Below the pieces are notes generated by a model. The model did not search any database and was not told the DNA's origin. It saw only the letters and a list, made by a program, of their open reading frames with translations. A stretch of DNA of 64,000 nt, taken from assembly GCA_029298735.1 (NCBI GenBank), contig JANSLP010000010.1, positions 62,001 to 126,000 on the forward strand, read 5' to 3'. This DNA is from Ophiostoma sp. CBS 140.51. Its lineage: Eukaryota > Ascomycota > Sordariomycetes > Ophiostomatales > Ophiostomataceae. Shown here in pieces: positions 46,596 to 57,168 of the stretch; the first letter of the stretch is position 1, and each line of letters begins with the position of its first letter. Made by a program: the position numbers and the translations under genes.

Positions 46596-47268
46596 AGACT
46601 TCCATAAGTGAACAGACTGTGACTTTAACGTGAGGTACTTCCGACAGACCAGCCGCGCACCTCGACCAATCTCCGCTCTACCATTGCGATCTTAGCTCAA
46701 CGGCAGCTTTTTTGTCAACGACCTCCCCCCTCGACTCTTTCGACTTCCACCCTGCACTTTTTGCACCTCTGCACCTCCTGCATCTCGTTGGATCTCTGGA
46801 TCTCTTGCATCTCGGGCACCTCAACTTGACATCTCTCGTCACTCAGGTCGGCGACCTTCCGTATACAGCGCAACGCCCGACCTTGCGACAGCCCTCAGAA
46901 CCGGCCGCGCTTCGCTTTTTGCCTCCTTCGTTGCGGTACACGACAGCAACGCAAGCACCGGTGGACAACAAGGACAGGAAAAACAGCCGCCTGCATCGTT
47001 CCTGTACGCCCGCCTAGCCCCTCGACTCGACTCTGTGTCTTGTGTCTGCGAACCTCGACCAGCACCAGCACCAGCCTGCTTCCTCTCGCTCGTCCTCGAC
47101 AGTTCCCAAGTCCAGGAGAGCTTATGTCTCTGGCTCCACGACTCACGGTCCCGCCCTCGCTCTCTCTCCCACAGCGCAACTCTTAAACTCTTAAACTCTC
47201 TTCCCCCATCTCCTGTCCCTCGTTACACAAAGGACGCCGACGCCCTGTCCCCCTCGCATCCCACGACA

Positions 47269-47296
47269 CGACCTGCGACCTGCGACCTGCGACCTA
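47269..47296. repeat. CGACCTG tandem repeat
   Basis: Three perfect copies of CGACCTG and a fourth ending in A, all head to tail, in the acuK upstream region. Confidence 0.8.
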
Positions 47297-47662
47297 CACC
47301 TACGACGACCTTTCGCGCCTTCGCACCCTTGCATCCTCTCACAGGCCCCACGCCACTGCCATTTGCTTGCGCACTGGACGCCACGAACAACAGCAACGAA
47401 AGGGACGGCTTGCTTCTTCTGGCTGCTATACGACGTTTTGTGTAGCCTGCCTCGTCCTTCTTGTACGAGCCCAGGTCGACAAAATACAAGCAAAGGGAAG
47501 AGACTGGAGTAAAGTGAAAAATAGAAGCAACTGCTCTGTGCACCTGCGCCCGCTGCACGTTGTCGGAGCTTTTTCCTCCTCTCATTTTTATTTCTTGGGT
47601 TTCTGCGTTTCTCTCTTCTCCCACGCCCCGCACATTGACTTCCCCTGGCACCTGCTTCACTG

Positions 47663-47697
47663 CTTGTGCCCTGTGTCTTGTGCCTTGTGTCTTGTAT
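47663..47697. repeat. Degenerate heptamer repeat, CTTGTGY x5
   Basis: Five consecutive 7-bp units (CTTGTGC, CCTGTGT, CTTGTGC, CTTGTGT, CTTGTAT) in the acuK upstream region. Confidence 0.7.
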
Positions 47698-48785
47698 CAT
47701 CTACATACTGTCTTTATCTGTTCATCTGTTTCTTGCCTTTCTCGCCTTTCCGCCCTGCGGCCTGTGCCCCGCCTCGTTTTCCTCGTCTGTCTGTCCGACC
47801 CTGACAAGCAGCCAATACATCGATACATCGATACAGGAATACAGCAACACAGCAAGCAACACGACAGCAACAGCAAACCCCTTGTCCAATATTGTGGGAT
47901 ATTGCGTTTCTGCACGCCCAAGCCAAGCAACGCTGCATCCATATCGCAATATCGCATATACATACCGCATTCTGCATACACAGCACGCATACAACACGCA
48001 CATCGCATCTACGGAGCTACCAGGAGCTTGACCGCACGGACGCACGGACACTCAAACATACGAATGGCTGCCGTTGTACCCGCAGTCGACCTGTTGACTT
48101 GACTTTGATTTTGACACTTCCCTCGCATCGAGAGCGAACATTACGCTTATTGTCACGAGTCTAGTCTTCACAATTGGGCCTCCTGAATAGATTGGATAGA
48201 CAACAGACCTGCGCAGCTACGCAATAGACTGCAGCGCGGAAGCCAAGCTGGTGCTGTTGTGCTACTCGACCCTGTGTCACTGCTGCAGGAGCTGGCTTAG
48301 CTTCCGTCTTTTCTTTTGCTGCTCTTCTCTGCTGCTTTTGTTGCAGACACGCTTTGCGTTGGCCTTCTTTTCTTGGTCCCGTCTCTTTCTTACACGCCCC
48401 CTCCCTTTTCTCGAACTCTCCAAAGAGTGCTGGGCTCATCACCACCCCACCCTGGACGACGGGCTTTGATACGACCTCTGCCAATCATATCGTGAAGGCG
48501 ATCTATTGCTTCTCTACCTTTCTGAAGAAGGAGCAAAGTTACCCACACCAACATTCTACAGCTTGACGACAGTTTGGATACACCTTTTGTTGTCCTTGCG
48601 CGCGCGCGTGTATTGAACACCTCTTCCGCGCTCTTCCTCCCTCTCATCTAACACGCTACTACCCGCTTTCCCCACACGACCACATCGCACACCCCTGCTC
48701 ATTGTCTTTGGATTTGGGTTTGGGTTCTTGGTCGAGAGTGTGTGTCCTTCACCCCCCTCTCCACTCTCTCCTTTTGTTCGCCTTT

Positions 48786-48793
48786 CCCCGGGG
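48786..48793. promoter_or_regulatory. CreA-type palindrome upstream of acuK
   Basis: CCCCGGGG holds a SYGGRG site (CCGGGG) on both strands, the consensus bound by the carbon-catabolite repressor CreA/CRE-1. It lies about 88 bp upstream of the acuK ATG and 21 bp upstream of the TATA box. Repression of a gluconeogenesis activator on glucose would make sense, but binding is inferred from sequence alone. Confidence 0.45.
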
Positions 48794-48813
48794 GTCCCTC
48801 GCGGCCGCCCTAC

Positions 48814-48822
48814 TATATAAAG
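48814..48822 (+). promoter_or_regulatory. TATA box close to the acuK start
   Basis: TATATAAAG, a near-ideal TATA box, only 59 bp upstream of the acuK ATG. If used, the leader would be about 30 nt, which conflicts with the long CT-rich leader suggested further upstream; two alternative promoters are possible. Confidence 0.45.
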
Positions 48823-48880
48823 ACTAGCAAGGCGAGACATCCCGTGCAAAGCGAGCTGCCCGAAGAAAAAAACAGGAGAT

Positions 48881-51474
48881 ATGGAGTCCAACGAAGGCGA
48901 AGTCTCAGATGGCGTGTCTGACAACGAGTACGACGAAGTCAATCTGCAACTCCTCCGTGAAGTCGACAACAACGACAACGACAACGAAAGAAAATACAAC
49001 AACGACAACGACAACGAAAGAAAATACAACAACGACAACAACAACGACGAGGACGAAGACATGGACCGGAGCAACAACAACGACAACGACGCCAAGACGG
49101 TCAAGACCACGGCCAGTGTCGACGGCTCGGCCGCCGAGCCGAAGAAGAAGTACGACCCCAAGGACCCGCTACGGCCTCGACGTAAGAAGGCTCGTCGGGC
49201 ATGTTTTGCCTGCCAACGGGCACACTTGACATGCGGTAAGTTGTTGTTCTTCCATCAAACTATATTTACATTTTGTGCTCATACTAACGACTATAGGCGA
49301 CGAACGGCCGTGTCAGAGATGCATTAAGAGAGGTCTCGCTGACGGCTGCCAAGACGGCGTGCGCAAGAAGGCCAAGTACCTGCATGACGCACCGGCCGAG
49401 GCCCTTAGGCCGGTCCTTGGCCCCAACTTCAATGCCGGCGCCACCACAAACACCCAGTCTCGGGCAGCCAATGGCCACCGGCATCCGTCCAGTGCCGGGT
49501 CCGATGTGTCTGCGTCCAATGTCCCGACTTTCTTCACACAATCCAGTGCACCCTCATATCCCGTCTTCTCGACATCGCAAACACCAGCGGGCACTCTGCC
49601 CGAGAACTTGACGTTCCCCAACCCACAGTCGCCCGTCTCGCCCAGCTTTGCGACCACCGCCAGTGAAGCCAACAACCCGTTAAATCGCCTGAGTCTATCG
49701 TCGGCATCGGCGGCCATGGCCAACTTCTCGCCGGCACTCTTCGACCCCAGCAACCCGGCTCTGTTTAACTTCAACCTCGAAGGCATCAACTTTGGCAGTC
49801 AGTATGCCGCCATGGAGTTTGGCATGCTCGGCCACATGTCGTCCGGGGCCGCAGACGACCCGCACGACCCGTCGTCCCTATCCCAGCAAGGAGGACGCGC
49901 TGGTTCAGGTGTTGGCAGCTTCAGTTCAGCGGCCGATGTCTTTGGCAACGGCGGTGTCAACCAGACCTTGTACGATGGCGGTCCCGCTTCCAGCAGTGCT
50001 GGCGGTCTGATGAACGACTTTATGAACCTGGACAACTCTTCAAATAACGGCTTCTACACGCAAGGCAACCTGCAGCACGGTTTACCCCATGCCTATGCTA
50101 TCGCCGCAGCGCCGGCCAGTCTCCAGAGCCCTAGTACGGACAACAACAGCCCGCAAGCGACAAATTACGGTTTCGACGGCTCTCCGACGACAGCAGTGTA
50201 CGGTCTTTCGAACCTGAACAATAACAACGGCGGAAACGGCAGCGCCAGCAACAACAACGGCCAGGGTCGCCCGTCCATCTCACAACCGACCCAGCCGACG
50301 CCGCAACAGTCTTTGCAGCAGCAGCAAAAGGCCAAGGGCACCGTGACAAACAAGGCGCTGCCGCAGTCCATACTCGGAAAGCGCCACCGGGATCCGTCGT
50401 CCATCTACGAGCTCGTCAAGGAGCCGTACATGTACGTCAATGGTTTCCATCGTCTGATTGCCTTGTTGCAGCGGCGGTTTGCGGCCGGCAAGATTCTACG
50501 CATCGCCAAGGCGCTGTCGAGCATTCGCCCGTCATTCATCTCGTGTACGCGCACACTCAACCGGCAAGATCTTGTGTTTATGGAGAAGTGTTTCCAGCGC
50601 ACGCTCTTTGAGTACGAGGAGTTCATGAACCAGGTATCGAGCCCGACGATTGTGCTGCGGCGCACCGGCGAGGTGGCGGCCGTGAACAAGGAGTTTACGG
50701 CTCTCACTGGCTGGACCAAGGACGTGCTGCTGGGCAAGGAGCCGAACCTCAATGTCAACACGGGCGCACCCGGTGCTGCGTCGGGAAGCTTGGGCGGCAC
50801 GGCCTCGGCGGGCGGTGCTGGCGGTCTTGGCGGTCTGGGCAACGAGGACGGCAACAACAGCGGCAATGGTAGTGCCAACAACACGGGCCGCGCAGGCCTG
50901 ACGACGCCGCGGTTACGGACGCTCAACGCCGAGATTGTCAAGGCGTCTGAGGGCAAGCCGCAGCCGCTGTTCTTGGCCGAGCTCATGGACGACGACAATG
51001 TCATCGAGTTCTACGAAGACTTTGCGCACCTCGCCTTTGGCGACAGCCGTGGGTCCGTCAACCGCAAGTGCCGTCTCCTCAAGTACCGGACACGCGACAT
51101 GCTTGTTTCGTCGGCCAGCGGTAGTGTCGTTGACGAGCCGCAAGCAGCTGGCGGTCCTACTTCCGCAGCGACAACAACTGGTACCACGACCACAAGCTCG
51201 GGCACCCTCCGGCCGGCGAACAGCATCCTGAGCAGCCGTGTGGCGCGGATTGACGGCGAGCACGGCATTGCCAAGATTGAGCGGGACGGCAAGCTGGAGT
51301 GTTCGTACTGCTGGCACATCCGGCGTGATACCTTTGATATACCTATGATGATTGTGATGAATGTGAGTCACTCAGCCCCTCTCTTGAACTGTCTTGTTTT
51401 CATTATACTAACTGCCTTTTCAGTTCCTTCCTTGCTACTATCCCAACCAGGAGCCGCACCAGTTGGCTGTATAG
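48881..51474 (+). CDS. acuK: Transcription activator of gluconeogenesis AcuK/Ert1
   Basis: Zn2Cys6 activator that with AcuM switches on gluconeogenic genes (PEP carboxykinase, fructose-1,6-bisphosphatase) on non-fermentable carbon. Exons 48881-49235, 49297-51362 and 51424-51474; donors GTAAGT and GTGAGT, acceptors TATAG and TTCAG, branch points ACTAAC. Product 823 residues. An acidic Asn/Asp-rich start includes an exactly repeated 30-bp segment. [19 protein letters not shown] leads into the zinc cluster (C108, C111, C118, C124, C127, C136; last spacing X8, a family trait), then [24 protein letters not shown]. The middle is Asn/Ser/Gln-rich. A PAS-like region begins near residue 546 ([31 protein letters not shown]) and is split by a Gly/Asn-rich insert of about 50 residues. 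The conserved end [13 protein letters not shown] joins [16 protein letters not shown] through intron 2. Assignment is strong. Confidence 0.95.
48971..49030. repeat. Two perfect 30-bp tandem copies in acuK exon 1
   Basis: The 30-bp unit at 48971-49000 recurs exactly at 49001-49030 and encodes [10 protein letters not shown] twice in the acidic N-terminus of AcuK. Exactness at the DNA level points to a recent duplication or slippage. Confidence 0.9.
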
Positions 51475-52393
51475 TAGAGTCCTCTGTTGTTGCCCCTGTG
51501 GGTTTAGTGGACCTTGTGATTGAAAAGAAAAAAGGTGGAAGCGTTATTGTCTGGTAGACCACTATCTGTTCCTATATGCATTTCTTGGTTTTCATTTTAT
51601 TGTTATTGCTTATTTTGGTTCCTATTATTATTTTGTTCGTGGTCAGGCATAGGCGGAGTTTTTGGTTCTTCGTTTCGTTTTCGTTTTCATTTCTTATTTT
51701 TGCTTCTTTGCTTCCCGTCCTGTCATTGCCTGGCCGGCATTCATTCATATCCGTTATTCGTTTTTCTTGGGAGGCTTCTTTGGGTCCCTACTTTTCATTT
51801 TGAAATGCTCAGAAGACCTTACTACATATTTATATATATACCTGCAAAAAATGCACTGTTTGTTTATCAATACAAAAGATTACCACCTACCTTTGCCCAA
51901 AGCATAATGTGTTGAGGGACGTCAATTTATGAGCTGCCCCGAGAACAACGTGAATTTAGCAAATTGCCGTGTCTCCTTAACCTTGTGAATCCAAAACGTG
52001 ATGACAACAGCAATCCTGTGCTTAATTCTTCTAACTTTTTTTGTTTTATCCTCGTCCTTCGTTTTGTACCACATGAATAGCATTCTACTTTGTAGAATAC
52101 TTATGTGAGTTGCATGCAGCTCGTCATCTTTGCAGAGTGGTGACCAAGTGTCTATTTTCACATGTGTGAGTCACGTGTGCATCCCCGCCAAAAAAGACCA
52201 TTCGAGAACTACCCACGACACCACCAGGCAGGCGCAAGTGGAAGCGGGCGGGCTTACGGTAAGACAAGGGAATCGCGTCGCACCGGCGGATCTCCAAGCC
52301 GACGGACGAAGTACAGACTTCCTTCCGTCATTTCCAGTCTCTCATTACATTTCTTCTCATCTCATCTCATTTTATTCACATCGCCCACACACA
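51475..52393. promoter_or_regulatory. Spacer between acuK and FMN1
   Basis: A 919-bp spacer with T-rich 3' flank of acuK on the left and the FMN1 promoter on the right. A TGAGTCACGTG composite site at 52167 is listed separately, and a CT/CATCT-rich leader (52,340-52,390) precedes the FMN1 ATG. No gene supported. Confidence 0.55.
52167..52177. promoter_or_regulatory. Composite bZIP/E-box site upstream of FMN1
   Basis: TGAGTCACGTG overlaps a Gcn4/AP-1-type site (TGAGTCA) with a perfect E-box (CACGTG), about 217 bp upstream of the FMN1 ATG. Such composites can be bound by bZIP or bHLH factors (Gcn4/CPC1, Cbf1-like). Occupancy is unproven. Confidence 0.5.
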
Positions 52394-53107
52394 ATGACAT
52401 TCTCACGACCGTCGATTGTCGGCCCCGAGGCGGGGCCCGAGCTGCCTTTTCCCGTCAAGATGGAGGGACCCGTCATTAGCGGTTTCGGTCGGGGTTCGAA
52501 GGAGGTAAGCCCGCTCTCTCTATTCAAATTGATTTGATAGCTACTAACATTGCAGCTCGGCATCCCTACGGCCAACCTGCCCGTCGACGCTGAGGCCACA
52601 CCGTGGATCGCCGACTGCGTGTCGGGCGTCTACTTTGGCTGGGCTGTTTTGGAAGCCGCACGGCCCGGTGAAGCCGCCGCCGCCGAGGCCAAAGGCGTCA
52701 TTGGCGGTGTGACGTCGAAGCTCGGAGACGACGAGGACGAATCCAAAAAGCGGACGACTGCCGTAGCCGGCCTGTACCCAATGGTCATGTCGATTGGGTA
52801 CAACCCGTTTTACCAAAACACGACGCGTACGGCCGAGGTGCACATTCTGTACCCCTTTGCGCACGATTTCTATGGCGCGCACCTGCGGCTGGCCATTCTG
52901 GGGTACATTCGCCCCGAAAAGAACTATGACTCGCTCGAGGCGCTGGTGGAAGACATCCAGTTTGACTGTGTGGTGGCGAAGCAGTCGCTGGCACGGCCCG
53001 GATGGACACCGGCGGGGCAGTCGACGGCTTTGGCTGGAGCCGAGGGCGTGACGGCCGACAAGGGTGCAACAAACGGAACTCTGGTCATTCCATGGCTGCT
53101 CGGTTGA
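52394..53107 (+). CDS. FMN1: Riboflavin kinase
   Basis: Phosphorylates riboflavin with ATP to FMN, the precursor of all flavin cofactors. Exons 52394-52504 and 52556-53107 with a 51-bp intron (GTAAGC donor, CTAAC branch point, TGCAG acceptor); product 220 residues, near the usual fungal length. [20 protein letters not shown] is joined to [11 protein letters not shown] across the intron, giving the family nucleotide/flavin motif GIPTAN. Later blocks are [33 protein letters not shown] (containing the conserved Glu taken as the catalytic base), [38 protein letters not shown]. Compared with animal enzymes there is an insert of about 35 residues between VYFGWAVL and YPMVMSIG, common in Pezizomycotina as far as I know. 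Convergent with the hypothetical gene downstream. Confidence 0.95.
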
Positions 53108-53493
53108 GCAGTGGTGTTTATGATGAGGACGATATGACGACGGCGTATTAGAAATAGAGAGACCAGACACGATAGACCTCTAGTCGTTTATTTAACATAC
53201 ATTTTCTATTATTATTAGAGAACCGCCCGCGAGAGTAACAGTAGTATCAAACACCAAGTTCGTGACAAGAAGGACAAAAGACGAAAAGCATATCAAGAAT
53301 CAAGCATCAAGCATCAAGATCAAACATCAAACATTAAATCTCAAACAATATCAAAAAGGGGGTATCGTAACTGCCCAAACTCCAACGCTTGCAACTGCAA
53401 AACACAGAATCCCCTCAAAAAGTCGTGACGAAATCCCAATCCCAAGAAACCAAAACAAGACAGCCGGGCCCATGACCCGCAGTGTCGGACCCT
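53108..53493. other. Convergent 3' spacer with ATCAAGC-type repeats
   Basis: A 386-bp spacer between convergent stops. At about 53296-53345 lies a degenerate tandem of 7-bp units (ATCAAGC, ATCAAAC and variants) that continues into related CAAT/TCAA words. No gene is seen. Confidence 0.6.
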
Positions 53494-56400
53494 TCAGAAA
53501 GTCTCATTCTCATTGTCCCGCAGCGGCGGCAGTTGCTGTTGATGATGATGTGGCTGTTCTTTCTCCTGTTGCTGCTGATTTTGCTGCAATAGTAGTTGCC
53601 CCTGCATCAACTCCTGCATCTGCTGAAGCTTCTGCTTGACCTTGATCCTATCCAAGGCCGCACGCGACGCATAGTCCAGTGCATCCAGCTGTGCTTTCAC
53701 GGCCTCCAAGTTGCACTGGAGCATGTTATTGTCCAGGGTATTGTTGTTGCTGTTGTTGCTGCTGCTGGTTTTACTACTTGCCGACAGCAGAGGCTGGAGA
53801 CAGTCGAGGTGTGCCGCCGTCTGTGCCTTGATGAACTCGAGGACGGCCTGAGCCTTGACGGCACGGTGTTCGTCTTCGTTCACTTCGGCGGCAACTGGAT
53901 ATTGCGGCGTCGGGAGTGGCTCACGAACCCTTAGGTCACAGAGAACAGTTTCATTATCCCTGTTCCCGTGAACGCGGGGCTGGAGTATCGCTGAAGCTGA
54001 AGCTGAAGCTGAAGCTGAAGCAGACGCCGGTGAAGGAGCAGAAGTAGCGGCAGGAACAGGAGCTGGCGATATATGCCGAGCTTTGGCCGGCACAGCAGCA
54101 CTTGTGTTCTGCACCGTCGACTTTTTGACCGGTGGTGGCGATGAGTGCCTGGGTGGTGGCGACGGCAGTCGTTTGGACGGCATTGCTTGCGGTTTAACTG
54201 ATGATGCCAGCGGCTTCGATGAGGTCGACGTCGACTGAAGCTTGGCTGACGCCACATGGGACTTTGCCGGTGCCAATTTTCTCAGCGGCGCCTGTGTTTC
54301 TCCCTGCGGCGCCGAGGACTTGGCTGACAGTGACGAGGATTTGGCCGGTGTTGATGTTACCTGGGCCTTGGCCGATGCAATCTGAGGTTTGGGCGCCGTC
54401 GGCTTGAACTTGACAGGCGTCAACAACAGCTGCTGGCTCAACGTTATTTGGGTCTTTGGCGGCGATTGTGTTGTTGACGTGGGCGGCTTTTGGAGTCTGT
54501 CCACGCTCTTGCCAGTCGCGCTGCTGTTTCTGTTCGCCTTGACCGGCGACGATGTCGTTTTGGCTGACTGCTTTTCAGGGCTCGGAAGACCCGAACCGGC
54601 TGACGATATCGACAGTGATGACTTGCGTTTTGTCTGGGCGACCTGAGCTGGTGACATTGGCTGATACTCTGGGTTATCGTAGCTAATCAAGCCAAAGGAC
54701 ACCCGCTTGCGCGGCCGCTCAAGCAGCTCACCCGCAGAATCCTCGTCCGCACTGGAACTGGAGCGCCGGGCATGCTTCTTGCCAGCGTTGATTACCGAGT
54801 CCGGGGTCGCCGTACTGGAAACTGTACTAGAAACCTTGGGAGCCGGGACCGGGCTGCTTGCACGCCCTTCTTGCTTCATTCTTAGATAGTCGGGAAGGAC
54901 AAACTGCTCCGGAATCTCATTGCGGCTACTGGGTTTATCTTCTACCCTGGGAGCAAGGCTAGCAACAGTGGTGACGGTGGTGACAGTCGTATTTACAATG
55001 CCCAACGGATTGTGAGTATCAACTCTCGCATTGCGCTCCTGGACTGCAGCTGCTGAACTGTCTGTAGCATTGCCACTTTGGCCGGTCTGCTCTCCTCTCT
55101 TATTGGAGTCAGTTGACACAAACATGGGGCTCGAGGCGGCGGAACAGGTCGAAAGCGACGGCGACAAGGGGGCATCTGTGGTCGGACGCGAACCGAGAGC
55201 AGAAGCAATGGCCGCAGAGGCCAAAGCTCCAACAAAGTTTGGCACCTCGGGCTTCTTCATCCGGTCCGCTAGGATCGCATTGTATCGGGCACTTTCCATG
55301 CGTCTCTTAGACTCGGAGGGCGTTCTCCGAGCCTTGTACACTGTCGTGCTCTTTGCGAGAGAGGTCGCGTCTGATGTGTCCTTTGTGTCCTTGGTATCCT
55401 TTCCGTCCTTGGTGGCTGCTGTCTCGTTGGCTTTCTCGGCCGCTGACGGCAGCGCGACCGGCAGCGGGTCAATTTCCATATTCGTCGTTTCAGCCATGCT
55501 GGTGGGAGAGCTTGTAATGGCGATATTGGAGACAGACACCAGAGCAGAGGTAGCGGGCGTAACGTCGAACGCCACGAGCTGGCTGGAGGATTTGTGGGTG
55601 GTACCGAAGATGGCATTGAGAGAGTCTGCAGTGGCAGTGCTGGAGTCGACAACAGGAGGTTTGGAGGCAGGCTTGGGAACAGGCTTGGTGACAGCTCTCG
55701 GGGTAAGAGTGGGTGCCGCAGGAAGCATGAGACTCGGCATGACAGGACTTGACTGAATCGTGGGATGTGAATTAGAAGGTTTGCTGGCAGCTCTCATGGT
55801 AGGAGAAGCTGCCATGGGAAAGTGGCTGCTGCCCATGATGGGACTGGAAAAGCTTTTTAGGTCCGCGTTAAGGGCCTTGGGGGGCTTGGGCGGCAGGCTT
55901 CCGAGTCCGGTACATCCTGTGTTGATTGTCGGATGTCTGGGAGGTAGGTCGGCGTCAGACATGACGACGTCTTGGATGGGTTTGTCTGCAGTGTTTGTTG
56001 TGGTATTAGCACGCTCAAGAAGCTTGTCATCTTGCGGTGTGGTGCTCTCTTTTTGCACAGGCTGTAGCGAGGGAGAATCCGCTTGACAAGCTTCAGACCC
56101 ATACGCCGGTGAAGAGGAGCGGTGAACGTCACAGCCGATGTCACCGTCATGGCCCAGTTCACGGTCACTGTCGCGGCTGGTGGGACGTGTAGACTGGCCC
56201 TCACTGGTGCCCTTACGGATCAGGTTCACGCGTGAAGCATGGACCGGCATCTGCGGGGGCAGTGACAGAGTAGGTTCCGACTCAGTCGTCACCTGTTGCG
56301 ATTGTGATAGTCCAGCATCTGCAGCGCGATGTCTAGCAGGTGTGTTGTTGTCAGATTTTCCATGGTCGGCACCCGCTGTCTTGCTCCCTGATTGTCTCGA

Positions 56401-57168
56401 TTGTCCGCTCTCCTTTCTGTCGGCGAGTGCAGTGTCCACTGGCCGAGCAACAGGGCTCTCCTCTTGTTTAGGTGCCGACTCAACCCCCAGAGATGTTTCC
56501 GCACTTGTGCTTGTCAGGATGCGTGCGCGGAGCGGGGGCAGAGGCGACGAAGAGGGTGGCTGTGGCGCGGCCCGTCGCGGTGGTGGGCTGGCAACGAGAA
56601 GACTGCGGGGGTCGGACCGAAATCGGTTGCGCCAGGTCTCGCGCTGTCGATTCCAGGAGTCTGTGATGTCGGTCGTGGGCAGCTGTGCCGTTTTCTTAAA
56701 GTTCGCCCACTCCTCCACGAGGCCACACAGAAATTCCAGAGGCGCGGATAGCACGCATTGGCCGTTCTGGTACTGCTGGACAAACAGGCGGCGAGCGTCG
56801 ACGAAGATTTGTTGTGTCTCCTAAACAATGTGGGCGGGCCAACCAATGTCCTCTCCGACGGCGTCGTAAAATGAGCTGCAGCGACAGGCCTCTCGGTAAA
56901 AGAGCAGGATGCGGAACAAAAGCGTGAGGTTGTTGAGAGCCGCCACTGTCAACCGAGGGTCTTGATGAGCAGTCAAGCCTATGCCCGCCTTACGGATATA
57001 GGTGTCGGCGTTGTCTCCTTGGATCCGTGCTTGTTCGATATGGTCGCGAATATGAGAGGGAATGACTCTGCGGAAGCGAAAGGCGCCGAAGCGGTACCTG
57101 TATGTACCGTCTTTGAACTGTACGCAGTACCTCGGCCTCATGTTGGGCAACTGTCGGTAGTCGCCCAT
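53494..57168 (-). pseudogene. Large low-complexity hypothetical protein with one in-frame TAG
   Basis: A continuous minus-strand frame from ATG 57168 to the stop at 53494, interrupted once by TAG at 56823-56821 (codon 116). Before it: MGDYRQLPNMRPRYCVQF, a basic stretch and helices ending DAVGEDIGWPAHIV (115 residues). After it, in the same frame: ETQQIFVDARRLFVQQYQ and EFLCGLVEEWANFKK, then about 1,000 residues of Ser/Pro/Thr/Ala-rich, probably disordered sequence with Lys-Ser-Ala repeats, an Ala-Ser run coded by an AGCTGA hexamer repeat (about 53990-54025), and a Gln-rich end. Both sides of the TAG look like one helical domain, so this should be a single gene of about 1,224 codons. The only intron that would remove the TAG in frame is 39 bp with a poor GTCGGA donor (56859-56821). 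Alternatives are nonsense mutation, sequencing error or readthrough. The first in-frame ATG after the stop is near 56250. I do not recognise the family. Confidence 0.6.

Larger units (their letters stand above)
43472..48880. promoter_or_regulatory. 5.4-kb gene-free region upstream of acuK
   Basis: No coding gene is supported. About 43,500-44,400 is AT-rich 3' flank of the MFS gene, including an A/T homopolymer block at 44,243-44,285. From about 45,400 to 48,880 the + strand is C/T-rich with many short tandem words (heptamers at 45160, 47269 and 47663; a GAA/GAC run at 46550-46595). It resembles a very long promoter or leader for acuK. Open frames here are short and compositionally biased. The proximal promoter, with a CreA-like palindrome and TATA box, is listed separately. 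Confidence 0.5.

Noticed and set aside
56821..56859. 39-bp intron removing the in-frame TAG
   Set aside because: The donor GTCGGA is poor, no branch point is visible and the length is below usual fungal introns. I could not exclude it, so it is discussed as an alternative only.
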